Shown here piece after piece: positions 1 to 5,379 of a stretch of 13,372 nucleotides of DNA. Each line of letters begins with the position of its first letter. The stretch's first letter is position 1. The translations under genes were made by a program, and so were the position numbers. This DNA comes from Sutterella sp. Its GTDB lineage: Bacteria; Pseudomonadota; Gammaproteobacteria; Burkholderiales; Burkholderiaceae_F. The stretch covers positions 1 through 13,372 of the forward strand of contig JAHHRF010000049.1 in assembly GCA_020025955.1 (NCBI GenBank), given 5' to 3'. Below the pieces are notes generated by a model, which saw only the letters and a program-made list of their open reading frames with translations, ran no database searches and was not told where the DNA came from.

Positions 1-248
1 CGAGCTTGAAGGGGAGTACGCCGGAAGCGAACCAGCCCCAGTTAACGGGCCGTGAGCGCGATGTCTTGGTCTTGATCGCTGAAGGGTGGACCAACAAGAT
101 GATTGCCCGCGAACTCAATATCTCTGACGGTACCGTTAAGGGGCACGTCAAGCATCTCTTGAATAAATTAGGGATGAAGAGTCGAGTCGAAGCCGCCGTC
201 TGGGCGACGCAAAACGGCTACCGCTTAGAGGACGAGGAAGCGAAGTAA
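1..248 (+). CDS. NarL/FixJ-family response regulator, C-terminal part (5' end outside window)
   Basis: This is the C-terminal DNA-binding end of a two-component response regulator. The reading frame is open to the left edge and the first possible start inside the window is only a TTG at position 6, so the receiver domain lies outside. The visible residues form a LuxR-type helix-turn-helix of the usual length. It begins at LTGRERDVL, has the scaffold segment EGWTNKMIARELNIS, and has the recognition helix around GTVKGHVKHLLNKLG, followed by a short acidic tail. This domain normally binds target promoters as a dimer after phosphorylation by a partner histidine kinase. Neither the kinase nor the targets can be seen. 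A strong terminator follows 22 bases after the stop. A solo LuxR-type regulator without a receiver is possible, but the NarL-like domain makes a response regulator more likely. Confidence 0.85.
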   Translation, partial: SLKGSTPEANQPQLTGRERDVLVLIAEGWTNKMIARELNISDGTVKGHVKHLLNKLGMKSRVEAAVWATQNGYRLEDEEAK

Positions 249-270
249 GACTTTGCGCTTTCCTCAACGC

Positions 271-308
271 AAAAACGCTTCAAAGGGTTTCCTTTTGAAG
301 CGTTTTTT
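271..308. terminator. Bidirectional rho-independent terminator between convergent genes
   Basis: A 14-bp perfect stem pairs 271-284 with 294-307 around a 9-base loop. Six T residues (303-308) end the + strand side, and five A residues (271-275) give a T run on the - strand. It ends the response-regulator transcript and, from the other side, the aldo/keto reductase transcript. Confidence 0.85.
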
Positions 309-329
309 CTGTTTGAGTAACCGAACCCC

Positions 330-1184
330 TTAGAAGGTCACGGTATCGGGGTGCAGTCCCGAGTAGCCATTATTCGTAATGGTATCGAGCTGAGCCATAT
401 CGTCTTCGTCAATCGTGAAGTTAAAGACGTTACGGTTTTCCTTTAAGTGGCTCAATTCCAAGGTGCGGGCAATGGGCATGAAGCCGTGTTGCAAGCACCA
501 ACGAAGGCAAAGCTGCGCGGGGGTGACGCCATACTTTTGCGCCAAACTCAACACCGTCTCATGCTTTAAGAGCATGCCTCGACCCAAGGGGCTCCAGGCT
601 TGCACGGCAATGTGATGGTCAAAGCAGAAGTTCACGGCCGCAAACTGCGGGAACCCCGGGTGGAGCTCTAACTGGTTCACCATGGGCGGAATCTTTGCGC
701 GCGCCAACAAGGGCACCAAGTGGTGAGGCAAGAAGTTAGAGACGCCAATGGCGCGCACTAACCCTTCTTTGTAGAGCTTTTCCATGGCTCGCCACGTGCC
801 CGCATTTTGACTCTGCCACACCATGGGTTCCCCCTGGGTGTTGGGCCAATGAATCAACAACAAATCCAAGAAGTCGACCTTCAACTGGCTCAACATTTCC
901 GGGACGATCTGAAGCACCCCATCGTAGGAGGCGTGCGAGGCCCAAATCTTGCTCGTTAAAAAGTATTCATGACGCGGGAGCCCCGTGTTTTGAATCCCAC
1001 GACCAATCGCCACGGCATTGGCATAAATCTGGGCGGTGTCAAATTGACGGTACCCCAGCTGCACGGCCGAGGCCACCGCGCTCTCTAACGGCTGATCATT
1101 GGGGATCTGCCACGTACCAAACCCCATTACGGGAATTTGCACGCCATTGGTGAGTTCAAATTTGTCTTCAAACGAGGTAAACAC
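330..1184 (-). CDS. Aldo/keto reductase (AKR superfamily, diketogluconate-reductase-like)
   Basis: This is a soluble NAD(P)H-dependent oxidoreductase that reduces aldehydes or ketones to alcohols. The 284 residues match the usual family length. The catalytic tetrad is visible as D49, Y54 (in FDTAQIY), K79 (in LTSKIW) and H112 (in LLIHWPN). The family's GFGTW strand is at 21-25 and GVSNF lies mid-protein. The start is a GTG placed as in homologues, a few residues before the N-terminal LTNGVQIP strand; no clear Shine-Dalgarno precedes it. In the cofactor-binding segment the common PKS...R pattern reads PIARTLELSH here, so the residues that usually contact the NADPH 2'-phosphate are changed and cofactor preference may differ. 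It is the last of three minus-strand genes, 97 bases after an unrecognised membrane protein. The physiological substrate cannot be read from the sequence. Confidence 0.9.
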   Translation of the reverse strand: MFTSFEDKFELTNGVQIPVMGFGTWQIPNDQPLESAVASAVQLGYRQFDTAQIYANAVAIGRGIQNTGLPRHEYFLTSKIWASHASYDGVLQIVPEMLSQLKVDFLDLLLIHWPNTQGEPMVWQSQNAGTWRAMEKLYKEGLVRAIGVSNFLPHHLVPLLARAKIPPMVNQLELHPGFPQFAAVNFCFDHHIAVQAWSPLGRGMLLKHETVLSLAQKYGVTPAQLCLRWCLQHGFMPIARTLELSHLKENRNVFNFTIDEDDMAQLDTITNNGYSGLHPDTVTF

Positions 1185-1281
1185 GGTAGAAAGGGTCCGA
1201 TAAAAAAGTCAGTGTTAGAGAGAATGATAAGGAAGTCGCGTCCTAAATGCTTTAACGTGGGTCAAAGAAACCCTAATCCGC

Positions 1282-1998
1282 TTAACGCGTGCGGACCACC
1301 CACTGATGGGTGCCGTCCTTTAAGACCTGTACCCCAAGGAAAGCCTCGTTGGGTACCAACTCTGTCAAGCGTTGGACTTCAGCAAGGAGCGCTTCAAAGT
1401 CTGCCGTGGTGTCTAAGGGCTCGCTTACCCAACGCTTGGTCATCGGCTCCCAATGGATAAGCGTTGGAATCCCCTTGTCTCGTGTGGCGACCACACTAAA
1501 GACCTCAGCGCCCTCGGGCTCTTCACTGGGTAACGATGCCCGATAGAGTTTCGTGGGTAGTGCCAACGGTTCGATCTTTTCTCTCAAGTCGTCGCCCTGA
1601 AGCTGGGCGCCCTCAATTCGTCCCCAGGCTGCTCGGCAGGGTTCTGGCAACTTTTGCCACAACAGCGTGCCGTGCGGGGTGGTCAAAATGAGAAGCCCAA
1701 CGCCTTCCGGTCGGGGCATGGGAATGGGCGTGGTCTCGGGTTGTTTCTTTTCTTTTTCGTGCTTGGCTTTAATCCGTGCGAGCGGATCGTACGTGGGACA
1801 ACGCTCACGAGCGGCTTTGAGTCGGGGGTCAACGGGTGGCTCTTCCACAACGTAACGTCGCGGGGCACGCAGCCGCTCCACACGACGGGGCACGTCGGGC
1901 GAGCTTTGGCGACGCCAAAGGCGCACCCCCAGGTAGCCCAAGAGCGCGAGGGCGACACACAAAGAAATCAGTGCTAACAGGTCGTCTGAGCCGGTCAT
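1282..1998 (-). CDS. Single-pass membrane-anchored protein of unknown function
   Basis: I do not recognise a family for this 238-residue protein. It has one hydrophobic segment near the N-terminus (about residues 6-24), then Arg-rich RLWRRQ, which predicts an N-out/C-in anchor with the rest in the cytoplasm. A basic, proline-containing linker (about 30-95) leads to a folded-looking C-terminal domain (about 98-238) of alternating strand-like and helical stretches with no obvious catalytic motif. This bitopic layout of N-terminal anchor, charged or proline linker and C-terminal domain is like that of ZipA-type division proteins, but I see no convincing ZipA sequence match and do not assign it. 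The ATG at 1998 is preceded by a pyrimidine-rich stretch with no Shine-Dalgarno. It lies 52 bases downstream of another unrecognised membrane-protein gene and was probably co-transcribed with it. Confidence 0.7.
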   Translation of the reverse strand: MTGSDDLLALISLCVALALLGYLGVRLWRRQSSPDVPRRVERLRAPRRYVVEEPPVDPRLKAARERCPTYDPLARIKAKHEKEKKQPETTPIPMPRPEGVGLLILTTPHGTLLWQKLPEPCRAAWGRIEGAQLQGDDLREKIEPLALPTKLYRASLPSEEPEGAEVFSVVATRDKGIPTLIHWEPMTKRWVSEPLDTTADFEALLAEVQRLTELVPNEAFLGVQVLKDGTHQWVVRTR

Positions 1999-2050
1999 GA
2001 GAAGGGAAAAGGGAAGTCAAAAAAGAAAGAGATGAGCGAAAGCGGATTAC

Positions 2051-2578
2051 TTAGTCCGCTTCCCAGCGTTGCGCTTGGCGCTTCGCCCACGCAAGGATCA
2101 GAGTCCCCACCATGGCGAACACGAAAAAGACGGGGATCAAGTCATCCAAATCATTTTCCATCACGACGACAAACCCAAAGAAGGTCACAAACCAGCAGGC
2201 CAGACCAATGAATTGGAGCGTCATGGGATCAGGGCCCCGACGCTCTTTTAAGCTCGTGGGGGCTTGTGGGGTGACGGGACGCGCATTGGGGTCGTGCTCT
2301 AACTCGTCCATCACGGACTGGTGGCGCGGTTGGGTTTTTCCCCATTGGTTAGCGCCCAGCGTTGAGTGGGGTTGTTTCGGTGCGGGGGCTGGCGCCGTTC
2401 GTGCCGGCGAAGAAGCTGACGGCGTTGCCACGGCGTTATTAGGGATCCGGTCCTCGGGGAGCGTCATGGCGTCCGGCGCCCGGACGCCTCCCACGGGTAA
2501 ATCAATTTCCCCCTTTTCGAGGCGTTCCAAATAACGGACATAGTCTCCACGATCGGGTTCTTGAGAAAAAACGCTCAT
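2051..2578 (-). CDS. Unrecognised protein with a proline/alanine-rich linker and two C-terminal membrane segments
   Basis: No family is recognised. From the ATG at 2578 the protein has 175 residues. A short polar N-terminus contains GDYVRYLERLEKGEIDLP, which is predicted helical and charged. It is followed by about 65 residues rich in Pro, Ala and Ser (including ARTAPAPAPKQP). Two hydrophobic segments close to the C-terminus (roughly MTLQFIGLACWFVTFFGFVV and LIPVFFVFAMVGTLILAWA) are joined by the acidic hairpin turn ENDLDDL. The topology is probably cytoplasmic N- and C-termini with a very short external loop. The frame stays open upstream to a TTG at 2632, which would add a hydrophobic 18-residue leader; neither start has a clear Shine-Dalgarno and I prefer the ATG. 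It heads the minus-strand group that continues into the membrane-anchored protein and the reductase. Confidence 0.65.
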   Translation of the reverse strand: MSVFSQEPDRGDYVRYLERLEKGEIDLPVGGVRAPDAMTLPEDRIPNNAVATPSASSPARTAPAPAPKQPHSTLGANQWGKTQPRHQSVMDELEHDPNARPVTPQAPTSLKERRGPDPMTLQFIGLACWFVTFFGFVVVMENDLDDLIPVFFVFAMVGTLILAWAKRQAQRWEAD

Positions 2579-2657
2579 AGTGATGCTCGAAAGGCCTAAG
2601 AAAAAGAAGAAAAGGGCACCGTGCCAAAGCAAGGGAAAACACGCCCACAGGGATGTA

Positions 2658-2670
2658 GTACAAAGTGTAC
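2658..2670. promoter_or_regulatory. Candidate operator: inverted repeat GTACA-N3-TGTAC
   Basis: Two perfect 5-base arms are separated by three bases, in the divergent region about 80 bases upstream of the minus-strand ATG at 2578. Its position and symmetry suit a dimeric regulator, but no regulator can be named and short palindromes also arise by chance. Confidence 0.3.
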
Positions 2671-2743
2671 CAACATTACTCGTGACAGGGGATAAAGGAG
2701 AGAAGAGGGGGAATTCTCCCTAATGGCGATCGTCTCGAAGAAG

Positions 2744-2773
2744 TTGCCGTTTTTCCTTCGTTTTCGGTATTGT
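2744..2773 (+). promoter_or_regulatory. Candidate sigma70 promoter for the TPR gene
   Basis: TTGCCG (2744-2749) and TATTGT (2768-2773) are separated by 18 bases and each matches four of six consensus positions. Transcription would start near 2780, leaving a leader of about 105 bases before the ATG at 2887. Confidence 0.4.
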
Positions 2774-2886
2774 TAAGAAGCGTAACCTGAGACGAGAAAA
2801 ACCACTCGCCTCAATCCCTTTTCCTTGCCTTTGACCTGGAACCCCTTCAAATGGGGTCCACCCCACCTTACGGAGACCCGTCTCGC

Positions 2887-4434
2887 ATGAATAAACTCAC
2901 GCCAGAAGCCCTTTTCGAGCTCGTTAAAGACGCGAATAACACCAAGAATTTAGAGTTAGCCATTGACTGGGTCTTGGGCGCCTCTGATGAAGAACGCACC
3001 CCGGATGTGATGTCCTTGTTAGGGCGTGCTTACATTTCGTTGGGTCGCTATGCGGAATCCTTAGCCGTTTTAGCCCCCTTGATGAATGAAATGGATCAGG
3101 ATCCGCGTTGGCACTACACCGTCGGGGTGTCGCTTTACTACTTGGACCGCTATGGGGAAGCCCGCATGCACTTTAGGGATGCACTCCTCTTTGTCGGGGA
3201 AGAAGACCAAGGGTTAAAGGCTGAAGCCCAAAAAATGGCAGACGACTGCTCCAAGCGCTTGGGCTTCCCCTTGAGCCCGTTGCCCTTTAAGCAGCGCGTG
3301 GAAGAAAGCTGGAAGCGCTTTGAAACCAACGAAGCCGTTTTAATCAAATACTTAAAAGGCACCGAAGGGTTGGATCCCGATATGGCGCGCTTTGTGGAGC
3401 GCATGGCCTATGTGCTCGAACCCGCCTTAGGGGAAGTGCTCTTTGAAGCGGTGCAAATGGCCGACGACCAGTACACCTTAGCCGTGGCGGTGGGGGACCA
3501 TCCCTTGGGGGCGTTGCCGTTCATGTATTGGCGCGATTTGATGCCGGAAAGCCTTCGTGAGCGTTGGTTGGTGGTCGTCGGCTTGGCGCAGAAAAACAAC
3601 TTGGACACCGTCTTTAAACTCGCTCCGCACGTGCTTTGTGACGACAACGGGGTCTTCCACTTTGTCAATGAATTAACCGAGGCTCCCGAGGGGTTCCGTG
3701 AAATCAAGGCCTTTAAGTTTGCGCTCGACTTGTCGACCGACAAGGCTAAGAGCGCCAAGATCATCATGAATGATCACTACCCCGTCAACTTCTTGACGAG
3801 CTTCTTTGGGGAAGCCCGTTTGACGGCGTTGGAAATGAGCTTTGAAGTCGCTAAAGAGCCCATGGAACATGGCTTAACCCTTCATGAAGCCCGTGAGCGC
3901 TTACGTCGTTACTATGGGGACGAATTGTGGGATCGTTACGATCACTACGAATGGAATTTCTTGCCGCAATACGACTTGGAGTTTGACTTTAAGGATCACC
4001 AGTTCGATATGCGTAAGCTCTTTACGCACTTCTCCTCGCGCTTGCCGTGGATGGTCTCGGACTATCTCCAAGAAGACGACGGCCTTCCCTTGATGGCAGA
4101 GCAGATGGGCTTGATGCCCGTGACCCTCGCCTTTGACGGGAAGTGGGAAGACGTGAGTGAAGCCATGCCGGCCGCGGAAGCGATTGTGCGCGATGCCTTT
4201 GATAAAGACATGATTATCGTGGGCTGGTCTGTGGGCTCGCTCTTTGGCTTTGACTTACTCCTTCCCAATGCCACGGCCGACAGCATGCAGCGTGCCGCGC
4301 AGGCCTTAAGTAAAGAAGAGCGTTTCAGCTTCTGCGGGTTGATTCCGTACTGGACGGGCACCAAGACCTTGGTGTTACGAAACACCTCTGAAACGATTCC
4401 GGAATTAGGGGGAAGTGGCCCCTTAAAGAGCTAA
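2887..4434 (+). CDS. Cytoplasmic tetratricopeptide-repeat protein of unknown function
   Basis: This 515-residue soluble protein has no signal peptide or membrane segment. Helical TPR-like repeats fill the N-terminus: a degenerate one at about 7-36, then clear ones at about 39-70 (core LLGRAYISLGRYAESLAVL) and 72-104 (core YTVGVSLYYLDRYGEARMHF). Next comes a segment starting VEESWKRFETNEAVL, and then long acidic regions. From memory this resembles a group of TPR proteins, found in several phyla, that carry a W-x-x-F...E helix followed by an FE...Y-L strand domain and end in an acidic domain. That comparison is recall only and no biochemical role is known to me. The ATG at 2887 is chosen because GGAG (2872-2875) precedes it at usable distance; an in-frame ATG at 2851 has no such site. 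The gene stands alone, with its own candidate promoter and a terminator directly after it. Confidence 0.75.
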   Translation: MNKLTPEALFELVKDANNTKNLELAIDWVLGASDEERTPDVMSLLGRAYISLGRYAESLAVLAPLMNEMDQDPRWHYTVGVSLYYLDRYGEARMHFRDALLFVGEEDQGLKAEAQKMADDCSKRLGFPLSPLPFKQRVEESWKRFETNEAVLIKYLKGTEGLDPDMARFVERMAYVLEPALGEVLFEAVQMADDQYTLAVAVGDHPLGALPFMYWRDLMPESLRERWLVVVGLAQKNNLDTVFKLAPHVLCDDNGVFHFVNELTEAPEGFREIKAFKFALDLSTDKAKSAKIIMNDHYPVNFLTSFFGEARLTALEMSFEVAKEPMEHGLTLHEARERLRRYYGDELWDRYDHYEWNFLPQYDLEFDFKDHQFDMRKLFTHFSSRLPWMVSDYLQEDDGLPLMAEQMGLMPVTLAFDGKWEDVSEAMPAAEAIVRDAFDKDMIIVGWSVGSLFGFDLLLPNATADSMQRAAQALSKEERFSFCGLIPYWTGTKTLVLRNTSETIPELGGSGPLKS

Positions 4435-4449
4435 GGCGATTCTGAATCT

Positions 4450-4486
4450 AAGCCCCCATGCTGACCGCGGTCATCGTGGGGGTTTT
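4450..4486 (+). terminator. Rho-independent terminator after the TPR gene
   Basis: CCCCCA (4453-4458) pairs with TGGGGG (4477-4482), extended by A-T pairs outward, and is followed by TTTT (4483-4486). The interior is itself a perfect 12-base palindrome, TGACCGCGGTCA (4462-4473), so the hairpin is long and GC-rich. Confidence 0.8.
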
Positions 4487-4582
4487 CTATGGCGATGATT
4501 GAGCGCCTCTACACGATGGCGATTGGTCATTAAAGAAACGCGTTAGCGCTTCGGTTTTTTCCTTCTTGTAGAAGAAAGGGAA

Positions 4583-4635
4583 GGGGGGCACCCACTCCTT
4601 TTCCTCTGGTATTTTGTCGGCGTGGGGTGCCCCCC
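4583..4635. repeat. GC-rich inverted repeat (hairpin) upstream of the redox genes
   Basis: GGGGGGCACCCAC (4583-4595) is complementary to GTGGGGTGCCCCCC (4622-4635) with a single unpaired base, around a 26-base loop. No T tract follows on the plus strand, so it is not a standard terminator for the TPR gene. It could be a leader structure, an mRNA-stability element or a protein-binding palindrome. Confidence 0.6.
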
Positions 4636-4766
4636 AAGTTACGACTTTATACAAAAGCCCTTCTCCCCGTTACGTTTTGGCGCTTCGTACGACTAGGCGT
4701 TAGGCCGTCTTTTCGTGACACTGATTCCACGTGCCATGAACGTGATTAAGTTTTTTTTGTTTTCTT

Positions 4767-4771
4767 GGAGG
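4767..4771 (+). promoter_or_regulatory. Shine-Dalgarno that fixes the thioredoxin start
   Basis: GGAGG lies six bases before the GTG at 4778. Two earlier in-frame starts (GTG 4715, ATG 4736) have no comparable site, so this element decides the start. Confidence 0.7.
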
Positions 4772-4777
4772 TTGCGC

Positions 4778-5320
4778 GTGACGCCCGCTTCGTTGACTCG
4801 CCGAGCCGTTACCTTTTTTGGGGTGTGCCTCTTTGTTTTAGGGGCTAGCGGCTTATTTTTCCTCTCCTCCCCGAAAGTCACGGCGGAGCCCTTGGACGTG
4901 CTGGGACACTTAACGACGCTTGAGAGCGTCGGAGAGACGGCGGCATTAAAACCCAATGCCCCCGTCATGATGATGTTCTGGGCGAGCTGGTGCCCGGTGT
5001 GTTTGGGCGAGATGGATGACTTAGAGCGCTATGCCCGTGAGGCCAAAGCGCGCGGGGTCAATCTCGTCACGGTGGTGAACCCCAACTTTTCGGGGGAGAT
5101 GAATAAGGCGGCCTTCAAAGCGTGGTTTTCCTCGCAACCTCATCAAGCTTTTCCTGTTTATATCGATGAGACCGCTAAACTTGCCCGTCACTACCAAGTG
5201 CCCGGGTTTCCGAGTTGGGTGATGGTCGATAAAACGGGGGCACTCGCGGAATTCCGTCTGGGTGCCATGGCGGACTATCAAGTTCAGGCGCGATTGGATC
5301 GCTTAGAGCACGCCCCTTAA
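4778..5320 (+). CDS. Membrane-tethered or exported TlpA/ResA-like thioredoxin
   Basis: This envelope thiol-disulfide oxidoreductase has 180 residues from the GTG start. Positively charged TRR is followed by a hydrophobic segment (about 11-30) and then KVTA-EP, which could be a signal-peptidase site or just the end of an anchor. The thioredoxin domain carries the active site FWASWCPVC with C72 and C75, the TlpA-type insert, and the cis-proline loop VPGFPSW (P145). The domain closely parallels the N-terminal domain of the next gene: both share FWASWCP-x-C, VTVV-N/S-P, FKAWF and VDKTG or LDKTG segments. The two are therefore tandem paralogues. The spacing of 59 bases to the next gene suggests one unit for periplasmic methionine-sulfoxide repair. 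It may supply reducing power to the fusion or act on separate client proteins; the sequence does not decide. Longer starts at 4715 or 4736 are possible but less supported. Confidence 0.85.
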   Translation: MTPASLTRRAVTFFGVCLFVLGASGLFFLSSPKVTAEPLDVLGHLTTLESVGETAALKPNAPVMMMFWASWCPVCLGEMDDLERYAREAKARGVNLVTVVNPNFSGEMNKAAFKAWFSSQPHQAFPVYIDETAKLARHYQVPGFPSWVMVDKTGALAEFRLGAMADYQVQARLDRLEHAP

Positions 5321-5341
5321 AAGGAGGGGGGAGGGCTTTTA

Positions 5342-5367
5342 GAGCGAGTTGTTCTCACGCTTTTTTT
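5342..5367 (+). terminator. Weak terminator-like hairpin between the two redox genes
   Basis: AGCG and AG (within 5342-5348) pair with CT and CGCT (5353-5360) with a two-base bulge, and T7 (5361-5367) follows at once, just before the next Shine-Dalgarno. The stem is short, so it may only reduce read-through rather than separate the genes. Confidence 0.3.
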
Positions 5368-5369
5368 AA

Positions 5370-5373
5370 GGAG
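5370..5373 (+). promoter_or_regulatory. Shine-Dalgarno of the thioredoxin-MsrA-MsrB gene
   Basis: GGAG (within AAGGAG) lies six bases before the ATG at 5380, which supports that start. Confidence 0.75.
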
Positions 5374-5379
5374 TTCACC

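Larger units (their letters stand above)
2579..2886. other. Divergent intergenic region, 308 bases
   Basis: No gene is supported here. It separates the minus-strand membrane-protein group from the plus-strand TPR gene and must hold promoters for both. It contains a perfect short inverted repeat at 2658-2670, an imperfect palindrome GGGGGAATTCTCCC at 2707-2720, and a plausible plus-strand promoter at 2744-2773. I could not identify a convincing minus-strand -35/-10 pair. Confidence 0.6.
4435..4777. other. Intergenic region of 343 bases before the thioredoxin gene
   Basis: No gene is supported in this stretch. It contains the TPR-gene terminator (4450-4486), a short hairpin-like stretch near 4560-4580, a large GC-rich hairpin (4583-4635), and an AT-rich part just before the thioredoxin start. 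TATACA at 4648-4653 could be a -10 element, but I find no -35 at proper spacing. Confidence 0.6.

Noticed and set aside
2873..2884. Palindrome GAGACCCGTCTC between Shine-Dalgarno and start of the TPR gene
   Set aside because: The usable stem is about four pairs, too weak to claim it controls translation.
4715..4777. Upstream GTG/ATG extension of the thioredoxin gene
   Set aside because: No Shine-Dalgarno precedes either start, while GGAGG stands six bases before GTG 4778, which leaves a normal signal or anchor segment.
5322..5336. G-rich tract after the free thioredoxin gene as a possible quadruplex
   Set aside because: It has too few separated G runs to form a standard quadruplex and may simply be a G-rich stretch next to the stop codon.
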